Of a DNA stretch of 64,000 nucleotides, positions 12,193 through 23,040 are shown piece after piece. The notes beneath the pieces were generated by a model. The model searched no databases, had not been told where the DNA came from, and saw nothing but the letters and a program-made list of their open reading frames with translations. Where the stretch lies: the NCBI GenBank assembly GCA_037447655.1, contig JBBHKE010001188.1, forward strand, positions 35,261-99,260, given 5' to 3'. Origin of the DNA: Zygnema cylindricum (lineage: Eukaryota; Streptophyta; Zygnematophyceae; Zygnematales; Zygnemataceae). Numbering within the stretch: position 1 is the first letter of the stretch; every line of letters begins with the position of its first letter. The position numbers were made by a program, and so were the translations under genes.

Positions 12193-15100
12193 CTAGTCTA
12201 CCTTTAACTCCAGTTTTAGTCCACATTTCTCTCTGCAATATTTCAACTTGGGTTTAGGCATTGGTTTTGTTATCATATCAGCCAACATTTCCTTATCAGA
12301 TCTATGTAGAAGATTCACAATCTTATTCTCAAATTTTTCTCTCCCAAAACTCAAGCTTATGTCTATATGCTTAGCCTTAAAATGATGTTTTGTATTAGTT
12401 GCAATTGCAATGGCAGCTTGGTTATCACAAAACACTTCATGCAATCCCTCTTTCATATACCCCGGTTCTTGTAACAAGGACTTGACCCACATCAACTCTT
12501 TCACAGTAGAACAAGAGGCCATGTACTCAACCTCAATAGTAGACTGAGAAACCTTCTTTTGTTGCTTGCTGCCCAACAGCAAGCACCTTCCCCCACATAC
12601 AACATATACCCAGAAGTGCATCTTCTCATAGGTGCATCCCCATAACTAGCATCACACCAAGCGGTGGTATCAGTGTGCTCCCCTCCCAAATGCAACCATA
12701 ACTCTATGGTTCCTACCACATATCTCATGACTCTCTTGGTTGCCTCCCAATCTCTCTTCATAGAATTGTTCAGACTCCTACTAAGGACTCTTACTGCTGC
12801 CGCTTTGTCCAGCCTTGTACAGTTCATAAAATAGATCAAACTTCCTACGACCTCTCTATAAGGAATAGACTTTATAAACTCCCTCTCATCTGGTCATCTA
12901 AGATTATCACTCCTCCTACTACACTCCCATCACTTACTTTCTTCAAGTCCATGTGAGTGGTACAACTGTTTGCCTTTTCCATCTGGAATTTCTTAAGCAT
13001 ATTACCTATTGCTTCTTTCTAAGTAAGTCTGATAATCCTTTTCCCCCTATCTTTCTCCATTTGGATCCCTAAAATAGATCTTGCCTCCCCTAAATCCTTC
13101 ATATCAAATCTGCTTCTAAGATTTTTTTTTAACTTACTGATCTTTTCTAAAGATTTACTTAACACAAACAGATCATCCACATAAATTGCAATAAAATGAC
13201 ACCATTCTCATCTTCAAACATATATATAGAATGGTCAAAGTTAATCCGGCTATATCCCAGACCGGTGATAAACTTATCTAGTTTCTTATTCCACTATCAG
13301 AAAGCCTGCTTCAATCCATATAAGGACTTTATTAGCCTGCACACTTTGCTCTCTTCTCCTTCTTCCACAAATCCCTCTGGTTGGCTCATAAAAATTATTC
13401 CACCAACTCACCACTAAGAAAGTCAGTCTTAATATCCATCTGGTGTATTTCAATGTCTTTTGCTACTGCGAGATTGAGGAGAATCATTAGTGATGGGAAC
13501 GGAACAACTCGAGCAAAAGTCTCCGCATAGTCTATCCCCTCGTTTTGGGTGAACCCCTTTGCTACCAATCGAGCCTTATATCTCTGAATGGTATTATCTT
13601 GGTTTAGTTTCGGTTTAAACACCCATTTACAACCAATCAGTTTTCTGTCTGGAGGACAGTCCGCTAGTTCCCAAGTATTTGCTTCCATGATAGAGGCCAT
13701 CTCATCATTTATGGCTCTAATCCATCTGTCTTTCTCCCGACTGTTTACTGCCTCCGAGTATAACTGGGGCTCATCTAGGTAAGATAGCTTAGTTATCTTG
13801 TGAGCGGCCCGTTTTTCTTGAATCCTTTTGCTGCTCCTTCTATCTCCCTCAAACTCAGAAGCTGGGATGGAGGGAAGTCTTAGATTTCTCCTTACTGTCT
13901 CATCCGCTCCCCTATCCATGGAAGCCGGTTCCGGTTCCTCCATTTATGTCTCCTAGAAGTCCATAGGAATATGTGAGGTTTTTGGTGAATCTCCTGTGTC
14001 TTGGATCTCCCCTGAATCTGCAATCTCTATTTCACTCATGTCCCTTTCGGGAAGGACGGAGTCCTCCTCACCTTCAGACTCAAATCTGATTCTTATCTTC
14101 TTCGTATATTTAAAGGTGTCAAATGAATTCCCTTCATCCATGAAAACTAGGTGTTACACCAGAATGATATCTCTCTTTGTTAAGTCATACACTCTATATC
14201 CCTTGACATCCTCATCATATCCTACAAAGTATCCAGGTTTTCTTTTAGCATCTAGTTTCTAGTTTTTCTTATCCGTGTCAAGACTGTAAACTTGGCTACC
14301 GAATACTTTAAGGTGAGAGATATATGGTTTCCTTCCAAGCCATCTCTCATAAGGTGTCATTCCCTTTACAGCTGAGGTAAGGACTCTATTCTTAATGTAG
14401 TTGGCACAGTTCATGGCCTCTGCCCAAACACGCTTTCCTATTTTCTTGTCAGCAAACATACTGCATGCACTATCTCGTAGTGTTCAGTTCAATCTCTCAG
14501 CTACCGCATTTTGTTTCGGGTTATATAGTAGGGTTTTCTAGTGCTGAACTCCCTCATCTTTTAGGTATTTCTCAAACTGGTTATAGGTATATTCCCCCCA
14601 TTATTAATCGTTATTCTCTTAATGGGGGTTCGATGCAACTTCTCACTTAGTCTTTATATTTTTGAAGTAAGTTGATGTTTTAGACTTTTTTTTTAGGGAA
14701 TAGACTATAGAGTATCTAGACCACTCAACAGTTATTGTCAACATAAACCTCTTTCCTCCAACCGAAGGTAATTTTGCAAGTCCCCAGATATCTGTGTGGA
14801 CCTGATCTAGTACTTGATCACCTCTATATGTGGCGGATTTGGGAAAGGGAAGTCTGTGAGCCTTACCTTGAGCACAACCACTACAATCATCCATCATTTC
14901 ATTATCCCCAAACTGAATGTCTTTTAGTACCCCAAGTTTTTTAATTTCCCTCAACCTATCAAAATGTATATGCCCGAATCGCTTATGCCAAATCATCAAC
15001 TTAGGAACACCAACATAGTAAGCATTATTCTTTTAATTACTCATGTTAAGCCTAAACATTCCTTTGCTACCCTTATCTGCCGTGAAGTAAACTTCATCCC

Positions 15101-16504
15101 CATACTTAGTTGTAAAGACTCCCTTTCTAGTGAAGATATCAGACTCTTTGTCATCTAACACAGACGTAGAGACAAGATTTTTACTCAGCTGAGGAATGTA
15201 GAGCACATCTTAGAAGGTGAGTATGGAAGTCTTTCCCTCCACTAAGACTTCAGATTTACCAATCCTACTAGATCTGTTGTAACCACTCTCCCATCCGAAT
15301 ACTTTATCGCTAAGTAAAGAGATGCTTATCATGACACATATGCATAGATGCACCAGAGTCGATAATCCATCGTTCCTATAGAGCTTCACGAATTGCACGG
15401 AGAGCACACTTCTGTTTCCGAGGGATCTCCTTCTCCTCTAGTCTCTCATCAAGAATGAGCTCCCCATCCTCCTCCTCAGATGACTCGTCCTTGGTTTCTC
15501 CTTTCACTTCTGTGACCACAAGTGCCTTATTCTTCCTTCCGGAATAACCCCCTCCACAGGTCTCTTGGAGCCTCTGCTCCGATAGCTTGAAACAATCTGC
15601 TATGAAGTGTCCCGGCGTTTTGCAAAAATGACAAAGACCCTTTGGAGGCCTCGGTCCTCCAAAATGATCTCTTTCCCCTTTGTACGGTTTCTTCGGGTCC
15701 TTCCCCCATCAGTCCCCCCTTGCAGATAGAGCTTGAATGCTCTTTCCTCCTCTCCTAATCTCCATTATGTTTTCCTGCACAAGTATCATCCGGACCACTG
15801 TAATCACTTCTATCATCTATTTGTCATTTCCTGTACTCGGTACAATATGTTCTCGTACCCGTTTGGTAACTTTATGATAACAGTGTTAACTTTCATCTTC
15901 ATTGTACATGTCTACCCGGCACTTTCCATCTCCATGTACAAACAAAAAAGATCATTACAATAATCTAACATCTTTCCTCCTTTGTAAGTGTAACTCACTA
16001 GCTTTTGCTCAGCCAATTGGAGCTCCTGAATTGTACCAGCTCTATAGATCTCCACCAAACTCGCCCACAACTCCTCGGCCTTGTAAATGTGAAGGTGAGG
16101 GGAGGCCAAAGCTTCAGTAAGGTGCATTAGAATGAAGTTCTTTGTAGCCATGTTTACGTCTTCCAGCATTTGAGTATCGTTCTCCGCGGTCTTCATGGTC
16201 GGCGCTCCCCGTGTCGTGCCAATAGGAGTGAGGGGTATCTCCTTCCCTTTCCCCTTTTCGGACACACTAAGGTCCCCAACATCTGCCTCCTCTGCTGAAG
16301 CAGTAGCGGCTGCACGAAACCTTACTCCTCCATATCTTGGTGGAGTTCCCGAAGGTGGACGTTTCACTTGTCCACTGACGATACCCCAGTATTGTTTTTC
16401 GCCCAAAGCCCTGTCATCATGGCTTCCCAATAGATGAACCAAGATCCATTGAAGGTGGGAACCCTAGAGGGTGGGCCCATAATTTGCAATTTTGTGTCCT
16501 CCAT
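12193..16504 (-). pseudogene. Element B gag-pol, broken
   Basis: From right to left: gag start in the LTR (ATG 16504), gag (15912-16442), zinc knuckle (about 15570-15640), GAG-pre-integrase and integrase (14643-14999, with WHKRFGH, CSGCAQGKAH, VHTDIWG), later integrase (14259-14459), reverse transcriptase (13395-13943, with KWVFKPKLNQDNT and HQMDIKTDFLSGE) and RNase H (12193-12839, with DASYGD, CDNQAAIAI, KAKHIDI). The pieces lie in different frames or are split by stops. The reading frame ended at 12193-12195, next to the polypurine tract. Confidence 0.85.
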
Positions 16505-17486
16505 TGGACTACAAAATTCAACAAGCCTCTAGAAAGCTTTTAACTAACCCACTTCACGCCACAACCACTACTGCCCAAGACGGCAAACTGACAGTATGAC
16601 TACACCCCTGTGCATCTTGGACTCACTTGAGTGCGTAGCAAAAAGAATCACTGAAAAAGGCCAACCAACTGATTAGTTATGAGGTGGCAAAAATGTCAAT
16701 TTATACAAACTCTCAAAGAGAGAGAGGTTTACCCAAAAATATGCTAAGTCCTAATCCCTCTCACAATCCCTATCTACTAAAGTACGAACCAATCAAATAA
16801 TTGTATGGTACAGAAAGGTACTACGGCCGATGTTGTTTCTGTACAACCTGTGTACGACAAGGCAACTGAGTGGACCGGTGTCAATTTTCCACTTGTCCGT
16901 ATGGTCCCCAGAATTCTCGCGACCAAATTTTATCCCTCCACGTGACGCCAAGTCATGCCACGTCAGAAAACCCCAAAGTGACCATTTCGGGATCTCGACG
17001 TCGACATATGCCGTTGGATTAAATCCAACATTGAATATCAACCGTCGAAACAAATGTCCGATTCATTTGTTTCGTGGGGGATCACGTTCGCACGCTATTT
17101 TAATTCGTTATAAATTCCGTCATTTATAATTCAGTTAATTGGTTTTAAAGTCCTGTCATAGTTTAAGTATTTATCAAACCCCATACATCCAAACAAACTT
17201 CTACGACAGGCCGGTTATAGTTGACGGCTACGCCTCGCTCTGTCAATCGGAGGTTCGAGTCCATCCGAACTCAACATTTTTGTTGAGAGTGACGTATGTC
17301 ACTCTTTAGTCTTGCCTGTGGAGCTAAGGCAGCAATGGCTCAACCACCCTCTCTATCGTTCAGTGACTACAACAAGTATGGTGGCTAGAGAGAGGAGGTG
17401 GAAGTAGGCTGTCTTCCCTTTTCTTTTTCTATTATATTGATTTATTTAGACCTAGAAAATACCTTATAAATTTAGTAATTTCAACA
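16485..17486 (-). repeat. Element B 5' LTR
   Basis: Matches 11180-12179 along its length. It contains an exact B-box consensus, GGTTCGAGTCC, at 17252-17262 on the strand antisense to B, followed by a T5 run at 17277-17281. The gag ATG (16504) lies inside it, 20 nt from its end. Confidence 0.9.
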
Positions 17487-18383
17487 ACTTGTTGTGGTCA
17501 CTAAGGACTAGCTGGCAGCCATGGTTGCCGCAAGCAGAAAGAGAGACACGCTAAGTGAACAGAATTGACAGCCCTTTGCAAAAGATAGGCGCTGAAGTCT
17601 AAGATTTGATCTTGTGACCTTCCAGATGACCGTTGTAGGTCTTCATGAAGCATTACATATATGGGGTACGATATTTATTGAAACTTTAACAACACGATAT
17701 GTTTCATTTAAAAGCTTACGTGAAAAATTGAACATGGAAAATTGATTGGACAACACGAAATCCGGACGGCACGGAATTTACGAAACAACATTTAATTTCA
17801 ACGAATGAAATCAAATGTCAATCTCAGATCGAACACCTCACAGTGGAGCCGATGTACCGGAGTAGACATTTGGCGGTTTGCGGAGCTAATGTCGGCGGTT
17901 GACACGTGGCAGGCCATGAGTGGACAACATATTTTGAGGGAGGAGCAACTACGGCTTAGGAATTTACGGGCGTCAACGGGACGGCCATGCCGTACCATGG
18001 CCGTACAAGAAGTACAGTGGCACATGTACCTTCTTTTACCTTATAGTGATTGGTCTGGTACACTAGTAGTAGGGGGGTTAGAGAGGGAGTTTAAGACTTA
18101 GACTTTTGGAGGCACCTCTCTTTGTTAGACCTTTTGTATTTATAAGCCATCTTTGGCCAGTGATAACTTACTGCTCAGGGGAGCAAATTATGTGGTTCTT
18201 TTTGCGTTTGAATCAAGGCGTTTAACTCAAGGGAGTCGGGCCTTCACATGGGTGAAGTTGGTCAGAATATTTGCGTGCCAGGGTGACACTTATTCAGTGG
18301 GAAAGTCAAAAGTGCAAATATTATCCTAGAGGCTTCATACAAGCGGGACATTCTATGGGCCAATTGAGGTCACAGAAATTACA
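17487..18383 (+). repeat. Element A 3' LTR, right fragment
   Basis: It resumes the 5' LTR sequence exactly where the fragment at 11179 stops (TTGTGGTCACTAAGG against the 5' LTR TCGTAGTCACTGAGG) and continues to ATTACA at 18383. The first five bases are the second copy of B's target duplication. Confidence 0.88.
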
Positions 18384-20131
18384 GCTAAAGCTTATTTTGG
18401 GGAACACCATGAGATAAGACACCCGCCAAAAGAACAAATTAGACGTGAAATGGACCGACGTTCATCGGTTCATTTTCCCCAATATGCATTGCGAACGCCA
18501 AGAAGGTGGAGTCTCGTGAAGAGAAGAGAGGAGAAGTAGAGGAGGAGATCAAACGAAATGGGGGAAGATAAATAGTAGGTTGAAGGTGCGTAGTCCTTTT
18601 GAGGGACCGAAACACTCTTTTGGCGGTTGAAAAGAGTGAGAGAAACACAAAAATGCAAAGATCCACCCTAGTTCCAAACATATCATACATCATTTTTTCA
18701 ATAACAGAGCGTTTAAAGGGAAACATGTTTCCATAGGCATTCCCAATTTTTATTTCTTTATTGAATGTGCTATTTGGGTCCAAGGGTGTAGGGATGGGAT
18801 TACATCATGCCATGCCAAAATGGTCTAAAGGCAAACAAATTAATATTAAGTCAACATTTTAATTCTCTTAACTTGTATATATAATGTAGCGAGATGTATT
18901 CCTCATAAAAACGATGTCCCGCTGAGGACTGATAAGATGATAACATGGTTCTGATAAACTAAATTTTAACCCTACAAGGACCATCTATAATTTGATTATC
19001 ACCATAAACGATAATGATAACAAGAGTTTATCCTTTCCCTTTAGTGTAAATACGTGAGTTTAGATAACTATCTCTAAAACCTTCTTTGAGCAGAGAGTGA
19101 ATTGAAAGCGAAAACATTAACCATATGAGTTCCCAAAGTTACCCTATGCCTTCAATAAAAAACCTTATTCACCCTAAATATACATTTTTGGATATGGCGC
19201 CGAAATCTGAATTTATACCACGTTTTTTGAGAATGTCATCGAGGAAATAATGACATCATTTATATGACCTATGGGAGCGGCTTGTCGGTCCGAAATGTCG
19301 TTCTCTCTTTGAGGGTGGGTTATAATAAAATTTGTTGAAACCCTTGTCGAATATCCATTGTCAAACTTATCTACGCCTTATCTATAGACTAAATTTTTTG
19401 GCAAAGTTATTTAAAGGGATGGAAAAAATATGGGCTCGTCATGTGTCTCAGAGAAAGCGGATGAATAGTTGTAATTCATTGATAGCCTCATTGATTGATA
19501 TATATTGATTGATAGCCTCATTCAGGCCATTAAATTTCCCCCAAAATCTGGATACATATGTCGAGCATTTCGAGGTCGACTGGTCACCCATTTGGAGATG
19601 GTAAAAGTTGTGTCGTTTCAACAGTTTTTAAAACTTAGTGAGAGAAAGGGGTTTACTGAATATTGTAGATTCGATTTAAATTGGCGAAGTGAATTAGGAA
19701 GTGTTTTGTATCGATATTCGATTTGGTGGTGTTGTGTCTCCTCCCTGATATTCGACACGTACCTAATTTTGTGTACTTGATAACTGATATATCGTCTAGA
19801 TACATCGAGAAGCTCAAGATCGCAATATTTTCTCGATACATGGCTCGATATGCCAATAAATTTATACCCCGATATATCGAAGTGACGTTGGGTTTAAAAA
19901 AAAAAAATTAAGACCCACAACCCTCATCCGCGTGCCCTCAGCTGTCCGAGGGAGGGGGGGTATCTTCCGTACAATAATTCCGTACTAAATCTGTAGAGAC
20001 ATCCACCATATTGGGATAATTTTTGTTGCTCACTGAGGGATATATCGGGCCTCGACCCTTCTATTCGATATATTGAATATCGATTTTACCGCGATAAGTG
20101 TTTGCCCGATACACAACACTATAATTAGGTG
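18384..20131. other. Intergenic, nothing recognised
   Basis: Only short unconvincing ORFs, including a minus-strand ORF near 18439-18783 without recognisable motifs. A GATTGATAGCCTCATT string is repeated near 19480-19520. No gene, RNA or element ends were found. Confidence 0.45.
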
Positions 20132-20596
20132 CACAGGTCGCAAATGGTCAACCGAAACCGTAACCGACCGTTCACTGGCTGCCCGCGTCATATCTGGAAC
20201 GGATTCGGGTACCGAATTTGGGGGGTCGGGCGGATTCGGGCGGGTGATTCACGAAAAAAATAAAACAATCGGTTACGGTCAGGTAAGCAAAAACCGAAAA
20301 AAAATTGAAGGTTTTGTACTTTCAATACCATCCAACATTATTGTACTTTGTACTCTTGGTATCGTGGAAGGTATAAGGGAGATACACCACTAATTTTGTA
20401 CTTATTCGGGTACGGGCGGGTACGGGTAGTCGCGAGAAATCGAGTTTCGGTTAACTTTTTTTTTCGTAAACGCGTTTCGGCTAACGGTTAACAATTTTTT
20501 AGCGTGACATAACCCGGTCGGGCGTCGCGTAGTCCGCTTTTGAAAAAAAAAACGGTCGGTTTCGGTTATCTAAATTTTTGACTTTTGCGACTTCTG
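20132..20596. mobile_element. hAT-like MITE, copy 1
   Basis: The ends are CACAGGTCGCAAA and TTTGCGACTTCTG, imperfect inverted repeats. The flanks are ATTAGGTG (20124-20131) and ATTAGGGG (20597-20604), a 7/8 match to an 8-bp target duplication. The subterminal sequence is rich in ACCGAAACCG/CGGTTAACGG, as in many plant hAT miniature elements. No transposase ORF. It matches 60232-60984 along most of its length, without the internal minisatellite. Confidence 0.7.
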
Positions 20597-20604
20597 ATTA
20601 GGGG

Positions 20605-21394
20605 CTCTTGTCCCATCGGGCGTTGCCAATATTTGTACGGACACGTTTAGTAGTACGAACACGTTTACAGTAATATTTTGAGCCATATTCCAAGAGGTCG
20701 TGCCAGCAAGGCACCTCTGGCTTACCTGCTTATCGCTACTGGTACCACGTAGGTTCTTGTACGGACACTAAAAATAGTCAAAGATTTTAAGAACACAAAA
20801 TCTGAATGTCGTATCTCTACGACCAGACGAAAATTAAAATATGTACCAGCGTACGTGAATGCACGATTTGTACGTGCACATTTATCGCTCTACAGAGAGA
20901 AAGTACGGCCTTGTACGTTACCGTACGGTTTTCAGTATACAGCCTCACTTTTCGCCTGATAGAGAAAACTCATATCAAAACCTAGACCTAAATTGGCGTA
21001 CCGATTTTGTGTACGGTGATAAACTGTCAGCTTGCAGTCGCTCACGCGAAAAATAGCATCGTTAAGCGGAAAAAAAGGTTAAAGGGGGGGAATAATGGCA
21101 GTTAATTTGCGAGTTAATTTAAATTATTCAAAAAATTACAAAATAGGACTAACAGAGCTGGGAAAAGGACAAACAGAGTTGGAAAGGACAACAGACCAAC
21201 CGTACAATACAGCAGGGGAACTTGATTGCATGCCGCGTTACATTCAAAAATCAAAATTCAAATTGGTACGACGTCATTGTAAATATATAATCGAAACGAC
21301 AAAACTTCTACAGAGTACCGCGGGAAATTACAAATTTGAAATGGTACCCGGAAAGTCCGGTGTATTTCTTTAATATTAGGAAATTTGAATTCAC
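20605..21394. other. Intergenic, GTAC-rich, no gene
   Basis: Frequent TGTACGG and GTACG words. ORFs at 20859-21056 and 21095-21373 show no recognised domain and are probably chance. Confidence 0.45.
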
Positions 21395-22000
21395 TACACC
21401 GCGAATCGTAATTAGAGTAAAGAAAAAATTAGAGTAAAGTAAAGTAAAAAAAATAATTATTATTTACTCTAATTTGTGTGATGTAACTTTTTCAAAACGG
21501 AATTTACTCTAATTTATCAATAACTCTAATTTGGGCGTAAATTTGGGCGCAGAATATATCCACTATAAATTATGTACAAGTACAGAATCTAACAAAACAT
21601 ACAGTTTCACGTCATTATGATGTTTGCATTACGCGGTTTGTTAAAAGGCAATTACATGAAACGGCCTGTACTAAATCATTATTTTTACTTTTTTACTTAA
21701 TAGAGTACAATTTTGCACGGACAGACACCGAGCGTAAGACACACTATTTAAAACGGCACTGTATAAGAGTTATTAACGCTCATTCAAAAAGTACCTTAAA
21801 TAACGTAAAGAATAATGTGTTGATATTTGAGTATTTTATAGGTCTGTATTAGGATAGAAAAAGAGCTGAGGCGGTCTGCCTCTAACTCCCCTTTCCAAGC
21901 CCCCATACTTGTTGTAGTCACTGAAGGCTGGATAGGGAGCTAGAGCCATGGCTGCCTAGGCTCTCTAGAGAAGACAGGGGGTAAATTAGGTAGACTTACC

Positions 22001-22075
22001 AAAAGTTAGTTGACGGACCCAGGAATTGATCCTGGTACCTGCCGTCCATCAAATCCGCGTTAGCCGTTAGCTCTA
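22001..22075 (-). promoter_or_regulatory. Antisense tRNA-like Pol III-type unit in element C 5' LTR
   Basis: Read on the minus strand: A-box-like TAGAGCTAACGG (22064-22075), B-box-like GGATCAATTCC (22022-22032, 9 of 11 consensus positions) inside a 5-bp stem/7-nt loop T-arm (CCAGG, ATCAATT, CCTGG), then a T4 run (22001-22004). The same unit recurs in the 3' LTR (B-box 25152-25162). Activity is inferred. Confidence 0.5.
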
Positions 22076-22234
22076 AACGTTATGTCTAGAACAGATATTA
22101 CGATATATAGGGTTTGACAAATATATAAATCGTTATATGTAGATTAATCCGTTTAACGGCTAATAGATACTTAGTACATAGATACAGTTTAGTTTAGTAC
22201 GAAGTACGGAATGGGGGCAGAACGGATACCACGC

Positions 22235-22320
22235 ATTTGTTTCGATAGCGAAACAAATACCGCGCATTTGTTTCGACAGCGAAACAAATACCGCGCATTT
22301 GTTTCGATAGCGAAACAAAT
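22235..22320. repeat. Triple palindrome in element C LTR
   Basis: Three units at 22235-22258, 22266-22289 and 22297-22320 (period 31). Each is ATTTGTTTCG, a 4-nt spacer (ATAG, ACAG, ATAG), then CGAAACAAAT. The same three units occur in the 3' LTR near 25365-25450. A, B, E, F and G relatives have at most one, less perfect, copy per LTR. Confidence 0.85.
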
Positions 22321-22756
22321 ACCGCGCGTCGAATTTCAGCGGCTACGATTATAGCCGGTCTTGATCGGACGGCCACGATAGGCGCCGCGATCACGGAAAA
22401 GGCATTTTTGGCGTTTTACGGTCTTTGTCACGTCAAGTGACACGTGGCGTGATAACATTGGACTACGGGAATTCCGGAGATTACAGGAACTAATCCTGAT
22501 TTGACACGTGTCGACATTTTGGCCATGTCGTACAATGGCCGTACAGAAAGTACACCGGCACCTGTACTTTTCTGTACGACACAGTAATTTGATTGGTGCC
22601 GTACTTCAGTAGATAGAGTTTTAGAGAGGGAATAGGACTTAGAAAATTTTGGGTAGGCAGCTGCCTCTCCCAGAGAGCACCCTGTATAAATGGCAAACTT
22701 TGGCCAGCCATAACTATCAATTTACTTGACCATTTTCAGTGATTCTTTTTGCTGCG

Positions 22757-22790
22757 GACTCAGGGGAGTCTAGGCTACACAGGGGTGTAG
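22757..22790 (+). other. Tandem stem-loops in 5' leader of element C
   Basis: GACTC-AGGG-GAGTC (22757-22770) and CTACAC-AGGG-GTGTAG (22775-22790), about 70 nt after the TATA-like word and 270 nt before the primer site. Equivalent pairs with compensating changes occur in A, B, F and G, which argues for an RNA structure. Confidence 0.6.
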
Positions 22791-23040
22791 TCGGTCAGAG
22801 TTTTTGTCTGCCAGGGTGGTTGTATTTCTAAGGGAAAGTCAAAGTAGGTGAATGTGTCCAAATCTCATATTCTAACTTTGCATTCTGTGGTGGAACTGAG
22901 CACACAGAAAGTGTTATTTCACAGGGGTGAATCTATATTGGGGTTCTGACTGTCAAGGGGTCAGTCACTTGGGTTTATATTAACTTGGAGTCGGCACTAT
23001 CTAGATTAGCTTCTTTTGGATCTGCATACTCTGAGGGCCA

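Larger units (their letters stand above)
11180..17486 (-). mobile_element. Copia element B, decayed, nested in 3' LTR of A
   Basis: Perfect 5-bp duplication ACTTG at 11175-11179 and 17487-17491. The 3' LTR is 11180-12179 and the 5' LTR 16485-17486. Primer site at 16470-16484 (13/15) and polypurine tract at 12180-12192. In the first 160 nt compared by eye the LTRs differ at roughly 15% of positions, so the insertion is old, yet A must be older. Its LTR and gag resemble element F. Confidence 0.92.
5747..18383 (+). mobile_element. Copia element A, decayed, with element B inside its 3' LTR
   Basis: The 5' LTR is 5747-6718. The 3' LTR is 11114-11179 plus 17492-18383, split by element B. The flanking duplication is imperfect (ACTAA at 5742-5746, GCTAA at 18384-18388). 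A 14/15 match to the initiator tRNA-Met half-tRNA primer site follows the 5' LTR. Removing B and one ACTTG copy gives a 3' LTR of about 958 bp against 972 bp for the 5' LTR. The coding region is full of stops and frameshifts, making A the most decayed copia here apart from the RNase H relic. Confidence 0.9.

Noticed and set aside
17206-17281. Genuine tRNA gene in the element B LTR
   Set aside because: The exact B-box and T5 run are present, but I cannot fold a convincing acceptor stem or assign an anticodon, and the block recurs in all related LTRs. Treated as tRNA-like.
18439-18783. 114-codon minus-strand ORF
   Set aside because: No motif, no splice context and no repeat match seen. Probably chance.
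290-21395. Possible 21-kb DNA transposon bounded by inverted CACCGCGAATC ends
   Set aside because: Each terminus belongs to its own MITE copy. The 21397 end pairs with 26272 and the 59318 end with 59858, so the 290/21397 pairing is chance orientation.
22229-22325. CRISPR-like repeats in element C LTR
   Set aside because: Three palindromic units with 7-nt separators and no spacers, inside a retrotransposon LTR of a eukaryote.
22194-22394. Identical 66-codon minus-strand ORFs at 22194 and 25324
   Set aside because: They are the same position in the two LTRs of element C and read the palindromic units. Duplication is explained by the LTRs.
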